Assembly: GCA_044508835.1 (NCBI GenBank)
Contig: JBIQHD010000004.1
Location: 1 to 64,000, forward strand
DNA length: 64,000 nucleotides
Source: JAKFDI01 sp044508835
GTDB taxonomy: Bacteria; Pseudomonadota; Gammaproteobacteria; Burkholderiales; Burkholderiaceae_C
Reading direction: 5' to 3'
Below, one piece after another: positions 1 to 8,800 of this stretch (positions are counted from its first letter, which is position 1; each line of letters starts with the position of its first letter). A program made the translations under genes and the position numbers. The notes below the pieces were generated by a model, which did not search any database, had not been told where the DNA came from, and was given only the letters and a program-made list of their open reading frames with translations.

Positions 1-1320
1 AGCGGCGAATGGACCGGCACCATGTGCCTGACCGAGCCGCACTGCGGCACCGACCTGGGCCTGCTGCGCACCAAGGCCGAGCCGCAGGGCGACGGCACCT
101 ACCGGATCACCGGGCAGAAGATCTTCATCTCCGCCGGCGAGCACGACATGGCGGCCAACATCGTGCACCTGGTGCTCGCGCGCCTGCCGGACGCGCCGGC
201 CGGCAGCAAGGGCATCTCGCTGTTCGTCGTGCCCAAGTTCCTGGTCAACGCCGACGGCTCGCTCGGCGCGCGCAACCCGATCTTCTGCGGCGCGCTGGAA
301 GAGAAGATGGGCATCCACGGCAACGCCACCGCGCAGATGAACCTCGACGGCGCCGTCGGCACGCTGGTGGGCCAGCCGCACAAGGGCCTGGCGGCGATGT
401 TCGTGATGATGAACGCCGCGCGCCTGGGCGTGGGCATGCAGTCGCTGGGCCTGACCGAGGTGGCCTACCAGAACGCCGCCGCCTACGCGAAGGACCGGCT
501 GCAGATGCGCTCGCTCTCGGGCGTGAAGGCGCCGGACAAGCCGGCCGACCCCATCATCGTGCACCCCGACGTGCGCAAGATGCTGCTCACCGCCCGCGCC
601 TACGCCGAGGGCGGCCGGGCGCTGGCGATGTGGACCACGCTGCAGCTCGACAAGGAGCTGGCCTCCGACGACGAGGACGTGCGCAAGGAAGCCGGCGACC
701 TGGTGGCGCTCGTCACGCCCATCATCAAGGCCTTCCTCACCGACAACGGCTGGATCGCCACCTCGCACTGCATGCAGGTCTACGGCGGCCACGGCTTCAT
801 CCGCGAATGGGGCATGGAGCAGTACGTGCGCGACGCGCGCATCAACATGATCTACGAGGGCACGAACACCATCCAGTCGCTGGACTTGCTCGGCCGCAAG
901 GTGCTGGGCGACAACGGCGCCAAACTGAAGAAGTTCGGCAAGCTGGTGCAGGACTTCGTCGAGGCCGAAGGCACGAACGAGGCCATGCAGGAGTTCGTCA
1001 ACCCGCTGGCCGACCTGGGCGAGAAGGTCACCAAGCTGACGATGGAAATCGGCATGAAGGCCTTCCAGAACCAGGACGAGGTGGGCGCCGCGGCGGTGGA
1101 CTACCTGCGCGTGTGCGGCCACCTGGTGTTCGGTTACTTCTGGGCGCGCATGGCCAAGGTGGCGCTCGCCAAACTCGACGGCGGCGACCCGTTCTACCAG
1201 GCCAAGCTGGCGACGGCCCGCTTCTACTTCGCCAAGCTGCTGCCCGAGACGGCGACGCTCATCCGCACCGCGCGTGCCGGCTCGGCCACGCTGATGGCGA
1301 TGGACGAGGCGCTGTTCTGA
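1..1320 (+). CDS. acyl-CoA dehydrogenase, C-terminal 439 residues (5' end outside window)
   Basis: Flavoprotein that introduces the alpha-beta double bond into an acyl-CoA, the first step of beta-oxidation. The frame is open from base 1, so the start lies upstream. The window opens just before the FAD-contact motif TMCLTEPHCGTDLG. The motif YEGTNTIQSLDLLGRK (visible residues about 285-300) carries the expected catalytic glutamate. A further C-terminal helical extension after it is typical of the long (about 600-residue) subfamily that includes 3-methylmercaptopropionyl-CoA dehydrogenase DmdC. The downstream genes supply the remaining beta-oxidation steps, so a general acyl-CoA role is likely. 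The substrate cannot be told from sequence. Confidence 0.93.
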   Translation, partial: SGEWTGTMCLTEPHCGTDLGLLRTKAEPQGDGTYRITGQKIFISAGEHDMAANIVHLVLARLPDAPAGSKGISLFVVPKFLVNADGSLGARNPIFCGALEEKMGIHGNATAQMNLDGAVGTLVGQPHKGLAAMFVMMNAARLGVGMQSLGLTEVAYQNAAAYAKDRLQMRSLSGVKAPDKPADPIIVHPDVRKMLLTARAYAEGGRALAMWTTLQLDKELASDDEDVRKEAGDLVALVTPIIKAFLTDNGWIATSHCMQVYGGHGFIREWGMEQYVRDARINMIYEGTNTIQSLDLLGRKVLGDNGAKLKKFGKLVQDFVEAEGTNEAMQEFVNPLADLGEKVTKLTMEIGMKAFQNQDEVGAAAVDYLRVCGHLVFGYFWARMAKVALAKLDGGDPFYQAKLATARFYFAKLLPETATLIRTARAGSATLMAMDEALF

Positions 1321-1358
1321 CGCGCTGCGACCCCCGCGACGACGACAAGGAGACACGG

Positions 1359-1796
1359 ATGCTGAAGTTCGCCATTGCCGCGCTGACGCTGGCCGCCTCG
1401 GCCGCCGCCTGGGCGCAGGCCACGCCGGTGGGCCTGTGGAAGAGCATCGACGACGACACCAAGAAGGAGAAGTCGCTGGTGCGTATCGGCGAATCGGGCG
1501 GCGTGCTCACCGGCCGCATCGAGAAGCTGCTCGATCCCGACACCCGGCCGGACAAGGTGTGCGACAAGTGCACCGACGAGCGCCGTGGCCAGCCGATCGT
1601 CGGCATGACCATCATCAAGAACGCGAAGCAGGACGCCGACGATCCCGCCGTGTGGACCGGCGGCGAGATCACCGACCCCAACAACGGCAAGTCCTACCGC
1701 CTGCGCCTGAAGCCTGTCGACGGCGGCAAGGCGCTCGAGGTGCGCGGCTACATCGGCCCGTTCTACCGCAACCAGACCTGGATCCGCGTCGAGTGA
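1359..1796 (+). CDS. DUF2147 exported protein
   Basis: Small 145-residue protein. It has a clear signal peptide (MLKF, then a hydrophobic stretch ending in AWAQA), so it is probably periplasmic. The mature part matches the DUF2147 family: it opens with GLWKSIDDDTKKEKS, and has a CDKC pair in the middle, a GMTIIKN segment and a C-terminal GYIGPFYRNQTW segment. The ATG at 1359 follows an AAGGAGA ribosome site. No enzymatic role is established for the family. It lies between the acyl-CoA dehydrogenase and the dehydrogenase/hydratase gene and may be transcribed with them. Confidence 0.85.
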   Translation: MLKFAIAALTLAASAAAWAQATPVGLWKSIDDDTKKEKSLVRIGESGGVLTGRIEKLLDPDTRPDKVCDKCTDERRGQPIVGMTIIKNAKQDADDPAVWTGGEITDPNNGKSYRLRLKPVDGGKALEVRGYIGPFYRNQTWIRVE

Positions 1797-1821
1797 CCGG
1801 CGCACTGAAGAAGGAAACCCC

Positions 1822-4215
1822 ATGAGCCAACGAATCCCCGTCCGCAAGGTCGCCGTGCTGGGCGCCGGCGTGATGGGCGCGCAGATCGCCGCCCACCTCG
1901 TCAACGTCAACGTGCCGGTCATCCTGTTCGACCTGCCGGCCAAGGAAGGGCCGAAGAACGGCATCGTCACCAAGGCCGTCGAGGGCCTGAAGAAGCTCAA
2001 GCCGGCGCCGCTGGGCGTGCCCGAGGACGCCGCGCGCATTGAGCAGGCGAACTACGAGGAGCACCTGGACAAGCTGCGCGAGTGCGACCTCGTCATCGAG
2101 GCCATCGCCGAGCGCATGGACTGGAAGCTCGATCTCTACAAGAAGATCGCGCCGGCCGTGGCCCCGCACGCCATCGTGGCGAGCAACACCTCGGGGCTGT
2201 CGATCACCAAGCTCTCCGAAGCGCTGCCGGAAGAGATCAAGCCGCGCTTCTGCGGCATCCACTTCTTCAACCCGCCGCGCTACATGGCGCTGGTGGAGCT
2301 GATCGCCACGCCCACCACGCAGCCCGAGATCCTCGACCAGCTCGAGGCCTTCGTCACCACGTCCCTCGGCAAGAGCGTGGTGCGCGCCAAGGACACGCCG
2401 AACTTCGTGGCCAACCGCGTGGGCATCGCCGGCATGCTGGCGACGATCAAGGAGGCCGAGAACTTCGGCCTCACGTACGACGTGGTGGACGACCTCACCG
2501 GCAAGAAGATGGGCCGCGCGAGCTCGGGCACCTTCCGCACCGCCGACGTGGTGGGCCTGGACACCATGGCCCACGTCATCAAGACGCTGCAGGACAACCT
2601 GGCCGACGACCCGTTCTTCCCGACCTACGCAACGCCGCCGGTCGTCGCCCAGCTCATCGGGCAGGGCGCGCTGGGCCAGAAGAGCGGCGCGGGCTTCTAC
2701 AAGAAAGTGGGCAAGGACATCCTGCGTCTCGACCCCGCCAAGGGCGACTACGTGCCCGGCGGCAAGAAGGCCGACGAGATCGTCGCGCGCATGCTCAAGA
2801 AGCCGGCCGCCGAGCGGCTGAAGCTGCTGCGCGAGTCGAACAACCAGCAGGCGCAGTTCGTGTGGGCCATCCTGCGCGACAGCTTCCACTACGCCGCCGT
2901 GCACCTGGCGGACATCGCCGAGAGCGCGCGCGACATCGACTTCGCCATGCGCTGGGGCTTCGGCACCAGCCAGGGGCCGTTCGAGCTGTGGCAGGAGGCC
3001 GGCTGGAAGCAGGTGGCCGAATGGGTCAAGGCCGACATCGACGCCGGCAAGGCGCTGAGCAGCGCGCCGCTGCCCGACTGGGTGTTCGACGGCCGCGAAG
3101 GGGTTCACACCAGGGAAGGCTCGTGGAGCCCGGCGAAGCAGGCGTACGTCCCGCGCCGCGACCTGCCCGTCTACCAGCGTCAGCTCTTCCCGGAAGACGT
3201 GCTCGGCTCGGGCGTGCAGGCGCCGCTGAAGGCAGGCATCGAGCTGTTCAGGAACAACGAGGTGCGCGTCTGGACGCTGGACAACGAGGTGGTGATCGCC
3301 AGCATCACCGCCAAGCTGCACCTCATCAGCGGCGAGGTGGTCGAGGGCCTGGTCAAGGCGGTGGAGATCGCCGAGACGACCGAGGGCGTCAAGGGCGTGG
3401 TGATCTGGTCGCCCGACGACGTGTTCTCCGCCGGCGCCAACCTCGAATCGATGATGCCGGTGTTCATGAAGAGCGGTTCCAAGGGCATCGCGCCCGAGGA
3501 GAAGAAGCTGCAGGACGCGATGCTGCGCATCCGCTACGCGGCGGTGCCGGTGGTCTCGGCCATCCGCGGCATCGCGCTGGGCGGCGGCTGCGAGCTCGCC
3601 ATGTACTCGGCGCGCCGCGTGGCCGCGATGGAAAGCTACATGGGCCTGGTGGAAGTGGGCGTGGGCCTCATCCCGGGCGGCGGCGGCCTCGCCTACATCG
3701 CCCGCCGCGCGGCGGAAATGGCGGCGGCCGGCAACGCCAACGCCGACCTCTTCGCCTTCCTGCGCGACGGCTACATGAGCGCCGCCACGGCGAAGGTGGG
3801 CACCAGCGCGGTCGAGAACCGCAAGAACGGCTACCTGGTCGAGGGCGACGTGGTCGTGCCGCACAAGGACGAGCTGCTGTACGTCGCGACGCAGCAGGTC
3901 AAGGCGATGGCCGAAAGCGGCTGGCGCGCCCCGGCGCGCGCGCTGTTCCCGGTGGCCGGGCGCGACGCCATCGCCACCATCAAGGGCCAGCTCGCCAACA
4001 TGCGCGACGGCGGCTTCATCAGCGCCCACGACTTCCACATCGGCGCGCTGATCGCCGACGTGGTGTGCGGCGGCGATGTGGACGCCGGCTCGCTGGTGAA
4101 CGAGGAGTACCTGATGGCGCTGGAGCGCAAGCACTTCTGCAGCCTGCTGGACCACCCGAAGACGCAGGAACGCATCATGGGGATGCTGCAAACAGGAAAG
4201 CCCGTCAGGAACTGA
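1822..4215 (+). CDS. 3-hydroxyacyl-CoA dehydrogenase / enoyl-CoA hydratase, FadN-type
   Basis: Bifunctional beta-oxidation enzyme of 797 residues that hydrates enoyl-CoA and oxidises 3-hydroxyacyl-CoA with NAD+. The dehydrogenase comes first: Rossmann loop GAGVMGAQIAAH at residues 13-24, catalytic-His region GIHFFNPPRYM near residue 150. The crotonase domain follows, with the oxyanion-hole segment GIALGGGCELAM near residue 590 and GLIPGGGGLAYI after it. This order is the reverse of E. coli FadB and matches the Bacillus FadN (YusL) type. The start at 1822 follows a GAAGGAAA ribosome site. The expected thiolase partner is downstream, separated from it by the DUF559 insert. Confidence 0.93.
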   Translation: MSQRIPVRKVAVLGAGVMGAQIAAHLVNVNVPVILFDLPAKEGPKNGIVTKAVEGLKKLKPAPLGVPEDAARIEQANYEEHLDKLRECDLVIEAIAERMDWKLDLYKKIAPAVAPHAIVASNTSGLSITKLSEALPEEIKPRFCGIHFFNPPRYMALVELIATPTTQPEILDQLEAFVTTSLGKSVVRAKDTPNFVANRVGIAGMLATIKEAENFGLTYDVVDDLTGKKMGRASSGTFRTADVVGLDTMAHVIKTLQDNLADDPFFPTYATPPVVAQLIGQGALGQKSGAGFYKKVGKDILRLDPAKGDYVPGGKKADEIVARMLKKPAAERLKLLRESNNQQAQFVWAILRDSFHYAAVHLADIAESARDIDFAMRWGFGTSQGPFELWQEAGWKQVAEWVKADIDAGKALSSAPLPDWVFDGREGVHTREGSWSPAKQAYVPRRDLPVYQRQLFPEDVLGSGVQAPLKAGIELFRNNEVRVWTLDNEVVIASITAKLHLISGEVVEGLVKAVEIAETTEGVKGVVIWSPDDVFSAGANLESMMPVFMKSGSKGIAPEEKKLQDAMLRIRYAAVPVVSAIRGIALGGGCELAMYSARRVAAMESYMGLVEVGVGLIPGGGGLAYIARRAAEMAAAGNANADLFAFLRDGYMSAATAKVGTSAVENRKNGYLVEGDVVVPHKDELLYVATQQVKAMAESGWRAPARALFPVAGRDAIATIKGQLANMRDGGFISAHDFHIGALIADVVCGGDVDAGSLVNEEYLMALERKHFCSLLDHPKTQERIMGMLQTGKPVRN

Positions 4216-4224
4216 CGCCGACCA

Positions 4225-4260
4225 CTCCTTCCCCCCTCTGGGGGAAGGTCGGGATGGGGG
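4225..4260 (+). repeat. palindromic repeat, family A, left copy beside the DUF559 gene
   Basis: GC-rich imperfect hairpin (CCTTCCCC...GGGGGAAGG) followed by a GGTCGGGATGGGGG tail. It lies in the short gap between the FadN-type gene and the DUF559 gene. The reverse complement of the copy at 4635-4672 matches it at nearly every position, so the two form an inverted pair around the DUF559 gene. Further family members are at 16627-16668 and 32063-32108. Confidence 0.8.
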
Positions 4261-4278
4261 CCTCGCGCTCACGCACAC

Positions 4279-4715
4279 ATGCAACACCAAGCGACCACTG
4301 CCGCACGCAAGAACGCGAAGACGCTTCGTGTCGGCATGACCGACGCCGAGCGCCGGCTGTGGTCGCGCCTGCGCCATGAGCAGCTGGGCGTGAAGTTCCG
4401 GCGCCAGCATCCCGTCGGCAGCTATGTGCTCGACTTCGCCTGCCTTGCCCCCAAGCTGGCGATCGAAGTCGACGGTTCCCAGCATCTCGACCAGCAGGCC
4501 TACGACGCACGGCGCGAGGCATGGTTGGTCGGCCAAGGGTTTCAGGTCCTTCGCTTCTGGGCGAACGACGTGCTTTCACAAACCGATGCGGTGATCAGCC
4601 GCATCGTCGACTCGTTGGCCGTGTGCCTCGGGCCGGCCCCCACCCCAACCCTCCCCCAGAGGGGGAGGGAGCAATCGGCTTCGTCTGCGTCGCAGGCGGG
4701 CGAATCTCGAGAGGA

Positions 4716-4719
<4 letters not shown>
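4279..4719 (+). CDS. DUF559 nuclease-fold protein
   Basis: 146-residue protein of the DUF559 family, which is related in fold to very-short-patch-repair/restriction endonucleases. The family signature is visible: MTDAERRLWSRLR, then GVKFRRQHPVGSYVLDFAC, then LAIEVDGSQH, which supplies the acidic/EVD-type residues of a PD-(D/E)xK-like site. GFQVLRFWANDVL follows. The last about 30 residues (PAPTPTLPQRGRE and on) are encoded by the right-hand palindromic repeat and probably lie outside the fold. Third-position GC is lower than in its neighbours. It splits a FadN/thiolase pair and overlaps the thiolase start (ATGA). No biochemical role is established. Confidence 0.85.
4635..4672 (-). repeat. palindromic repeat, family A, right copy inside DUF559 3' end
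   Basis: Inverted counterpart of the copy at 4225-4260. Core CCCTCCCCCAGAGGGGGAGGG with the tail on the left. It is translated in frame as PTPTLPQRGRE at the C-terminus of the DUF559 protein. Confidence 0.8.
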
Positions 4720-5921
<1,202 letters not shown>

Positions 5922-5935
5922 GCCGCACGCGGTAC

Positions 5936-5965
5936 AAAGGCCACCTTCGCGTGGCCATTTTCATT
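5936..5965 (+). terminator. intrinsic terminator after the thiolase gene
   Basis: Six-base-pair stem GGCCAC / GTGGCC (5939-5944 and 5951-5956) with a CTTCGC loop, preceded by AAA and followed by the T-rich run ATTTTCATTT. It separates the thiolase from the enoyl-CoA hydratase gene 14 bases past the T-run. Confidence 0.75.
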
Positions 5966-5988
5966 TCACGCATTCCACTGGAGACGAC

Positions 5989-6750
5989 ATGAGCATCAAG
6001 ACCGCCGTGCTCGACGGTGTCTACACCATCGAGATCGCACGCCCCGAGAAGAAGAACGCCATCACGCAGGAGATGTACCAGGCGATGGCCGATGCGCTCG
6101 TCGCCGCCCGTGCCGACAACGCCGTGCGCGCCGTGCTGCTCACCGGGCAGCCGGGCATCTTCACCTCGGGCAACGACATCGAGGACTTCGCCAACCGCCC
6201 GCCGTCCAGTGGCGAGTCGCCGAGCTTCGCCTTCATGAAGGCGCTGATGGGCTGCGACAAGCCGGTGATCGCGGCGGTGACGGGCGGCGCCATCGGCATC
6301 GGCACCACGATGCTGCTGCACTGCGACTTCGTCTACGTGTCCGACGAGGCGCGGCTGGCCATGCCCTTCGTGAGCCTCGGCCTCGTGCCGGAGTTCGGCT
6401 CGAGCTGGCTCGTGCCGCAGCTCATGGGCAACGTGCGCGCCGCCGAGCGGCTGCTGCTGGGCACGCCCTTCACCGGCGCCGAGGCGGTGGAGTGCGGCAT
6501 CGCCAATGCGGTGCTGCCGGCGGCCGAGGTGGTGGTGCATGCGCGCCGCGTGGCCGAGCGCTTCAACGCCCTGCCGCCCGGCGCGGTGCGCGAGACCAAG
6601 AAGCTGCTGCGCCGCGCGCGCGAGACGGTGGTGCCCGAGACCATCGCCGTCGAGGGCGCGCTGTTCCGCGACCGCCTGCAGAGCCCCGAGGCGAAGGAGG
6701 CGTTCAGCGCCTTCCTGCAGAAGCGCAAGCCCGACTTCTCGAAGTTCTGA
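5989..6750 (+). CDS. enoyl-CoA hydratase/isomerase family protein
   Basis: 253-residue crotonase-fold protein. Family segments visible: ARPEKKNAITQEMY near the N-terminus, an oxyanion-hole region LTGQPGIFTSGNDIEDF, a second one VTGGAIGIGTTMLLHCDF, and FVSLGLVPEFGSSWLVP with a catalytic-position glutamate. The ATG at 5989 follows TGGAGA. It probably acts as a stand-alone hydratase or isomerase in acyl-CoA degradation beside the bifunctional enzyme. Exact substrate unknown. Confidence 0.9.
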   Translation: MSIKTAVLDGVYTIEIARPEKKNAITQEMYQAMADALVAARADNAVRAVLLTGQPGIFTSGNDIEDFANRPPSSGESPSFAFMKALMGCDKPVIAAVTGGAIGIGTTMLLHCDFVYVSDEARLAMPFVSLGLVPEFGSSWLVPQLMGNVRAAERLLLGTPFTGAEAVECGIANAVLPAAEVVVHARRVAERFNALPPGAVRETKKLLRRARETVVPETIAVEGALFRDRLQSPEAKEAFSAFLQKRKPDFSKF

Positions 6751-6766
6751 CCGGCCCCCGCGCGCC

Positions 6767-7492
6767 ATGCCGCTCGCCGCCAAGCTGCTGCTCTCGCCGC
6801 TGCTGGTGATGCAGGCGGTGGCGACGCGCCGGCGCGCGCTGGTGCTGCCGGAAGCCGATGGCCCGCGCACCGGCCGCTGCGGCAGCGGCGCGCCGCTGCG
6901 CCTGCTGGTGGTGGGCGATTCGTCCGGCGCCGGCGTCGGCGTGGCCACGCAGGACGAGGCGCTGGTCGGGCACCTGTCGCGCACCCTCGCGCAGGCCCTG
7001 GGCGGCGAAGTGCGCTGGCAGCTCGTCGCCAGGAGCGGCATCACCAGCGCGCAGGCCCTGCCGCTGCTGCAGGCCAGCGCGCCCGCGCCGGCCGACGTGG
7101 CCGTGGCGGTGCTGGGCGTCAACGACGTGATCGACCAGATGCCGGTGCGCCGTGCGCTGCGCCAGCGCGAGGCGCTGGCCGACTGGCTGCTCGCCCGCTG
7201 CGGCGTGCGCCACGTGGTGTTCGCGCCGCTGCCGCCCATCCATCGGTTCCCGCTGCTGCCGCAGCCGCTGCGCTGGGCCATGGGCGCCGACGCGCAGGCG
7301 CACGACCGCGCCGTCGCCCGCTGGGCAGCGGCGCGCGCGGACGTGTGGCACGTGCCGATCGACCTCGCGCTGTCGGCCGATGGCATGGCGGCCGACGGCT
7401 TCCACCCCGGCGAGCCCGTCTACCGCGCCTGCGGCGAGGCGCTCGCCCGTTTCATCGCCGAACGACTTCCGCTTCAGGAGACGCTGTCATGA
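6767..7492 (+). CDS. SGNH/GDSL-family hydrolase
   Basis: 241-residue SGNH hydrolase. Block I is LLVVGDSSGAGVG with the nucleophilic serine, block III is VLGVNDVI, and block V is DGFHPGEPVY with the catalytic Asp-x-x-His pair. The N-terminus (MPLAAKLLLSPLLVMQAVA) is hydrophobic and may be a membrane anchor or uncleaved signal. The start at 6767 is chosen because it begins this segment just after the hydratase stop. Its stop overlaps the next start (ATGA), so it is translationally coupled to the dehydrogenase. Esterase or lysophospholipase-like activity is inferred. Confidence 0.82.
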   Translation: MPLAAKLLLSPLLVMQAVATRRRALVLPEADGPRTGRCGSGAPLRLLVVGDSSGAGVGVATQDEALVGHLSRTLAQALGGEVRWQLVARSGITSAQALPLLQASAPAPADVAVAVLGVNDVIDQMPVRRALRQREALADWLLARCGVRHVVFAPLPPIHRFPLLPQPLRWAMGADAQAHDRAVARWAAARADVWHVPIDLALSADGMAADGFHPGEPVYRACGEALARFIAERLPLQETLS

Positions 7493-8319
7493 CACTTTCG
7501 GGCAAGACCCTCTTCATCACCGGCGCCTCGCGCGGCATCGGCCTCGCCATCGCCAGGCGCGCGGCGGCCGACGGCGCCAACGTCGTCGTCGTCGCCAAGA
7601 CGGCCGAGGCCAACCCCAGGCTGCCCGGCACCATCCATTCGGCCGCCGCCGAGATCGAGGCGGCCGGCGGGCAGGCGCTCGCGGTGCAGACCGACATCCG
7701 CGAGGAAGCCAGCGTACTCGCCGCGGTGGAGCAGGCGGTGGCGCGCTTCGGCGGCATCGACATCCTCGTCAACAACGCCAGCGCCATCAGCCTCACGCCC
7801 ACGCCGGCCACGCCGATGAAGCGCTTCGACCTGATGTTCGGCGTGAACGTGCGCGGCACCTACCTGTGCACCCAGGCCTGCCTGCCGCACCTGATGGCGT
7901 CGGCCAAGGCGGGTCGCAACCCGCACGTGCTGAACATGTCGCCGCCGCTGTCGATGCGCGAGCGGTGGTTCGCGCCGCACGTGGCCTACACCATGGCGAA
8001 GTACGGCATGAGCGAGTGCACGCTCGGCCATGCCGGCGAGTTCCGGCCCTACGGCATCGGCGTGAACAGCCTGTGGCCGCGCACGGCCATCGCCACGGCG
8101 GCGCTGCAGATGATTCCGCAGGCCGACATCGCGCGCTGCCGCACGCCGGAGATCCTCTCGGACGCGGCCTACCTCATCCTCACGAGCGACGCGAAGACGA
8201 CCACGGGCAACTTCTTCATCGACGACGAGCTGCTCGCCCGCCACGGCGTGACGGACCTGGAGAAGTACAGCGTCACGCCCGGCACCACCGAGTTCGTGCC
8301 GGACTTCTTCGTCGACTGA
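7489..8319 (+). CDS. short-chain dehydrogenase/reductase, HSDL2-like
   Basis: 276-residue Rossmann oxidoreductase. Cofactor loop TGASRGIGLAI at residues 11-21, NNAS motif in the middle, and active-site tyrosine/lysine in YTMAKYG. The insert after the first strand (KTAEANPRLPGTIHSAA) and the ending ...TEFVPDFFVD resemble the HSDL2/SCP-linked SDR subgroup, which is associated with lipid metabolism. It overlaps the upstream hydrolase by four bases and its stop faces the thioesterase stop two bases away. Confidence 0.9.
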   Translation: MTLSGKTLFITGASRGIGLAIARRAAADGANVVVVAKTAEANPRLPGTIHSAAAEIEAAGGQALAVQTDIREEASVLAAVEQAVARFGGIDILVNNASAISLTPTPATPMKRFDLMFGVNVRGTYLCTQACLPHLMASAKAGRNPHVLNMSPPLSMRERWFAPHVAYTMAKYGMSECTLGHAGEFRPYGIGVNSLWPRTAIATAALQMIPQADIARCRTPEILSDAAYLILTSDAKTTTGNFFIDDELLARHGVTDLEKYSVTPGTTEFVPDFFVD

Positions 8320-8321
8320 GC

Positions 8322-8759
8322 TCAGGCGGCCGGCAGCTTGCGCGGGCGGCCGCCGTTGTCGATGGCCACGTAGGTGAGGTTGGCTTCCGTCACCTTCACG
8401 ATCTGCGGCGCGGCCGGGTTGCGCCGCGCGTGCACCTCGACGCGCACCGTCACCGAGGTGGTGCCCACGCGCTGCACGACGGCATAGAAGCTCAGCAGGT
8501 CGCCGATCGACACCGGCTGCTTGAACAGGAACTCGTTGACGGCCACGGTGGCGATGCGGCCCTTGGCGATGCCGCCGGCGAGCACGCTGCCCGCCAGGTC
8601 GACCTGCGCCATGATCCAGCCGCCGAAGATGTCGCCGTTGCCGTTGGCGTCCGCCGGCATCGGCGTCACGCGCATGACGAGCGTGAGTTCGGGCGCCAGG
8701 CCGGCGGGCTCGAACGGGTCTTGCCGGTGCGCGGTGGCGGCGGTCGTGATCTCGGGCAT
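8322..8759 (-). CDS. acyl-CoA thioesterase, YciA-like hotdog family
   Basis: 145-residue hotdog-fold thioesterase that hydrolyses acyl-CoA to free acid and CoA. The family active-site segment NGNGDIFGGWIMAQVDLAG (residues about 40-58) contains the conserved Asn and Asp. VNEFLFKQPVSIGD and VRVEVHARR follow as in YciA. An AAGGGA site precedes the start. It is transcribed toward the beta-oxidation genes and diverges from the ABC exporter across a 41-base gap. Confidence 0.9.
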   Translation of the reverse strand: MPEITTAATAHRQDPFEPAGLAPELTLVMRVTPMPADANGNGDIFGGWIMAQVDLAGSVLAGGIAKGRIATVAVNEFLFKQPVSIGDLLSFYAVVQRVGTTSVTVRVEVHARRNPAAPQIVKVTEANLTYVAIDNGGRPRKLPAA

Positions 8760-8800
8760 ATTGCTTCCCTTGCGTTCGCTGTCCGCCTGATTCTTTCACG

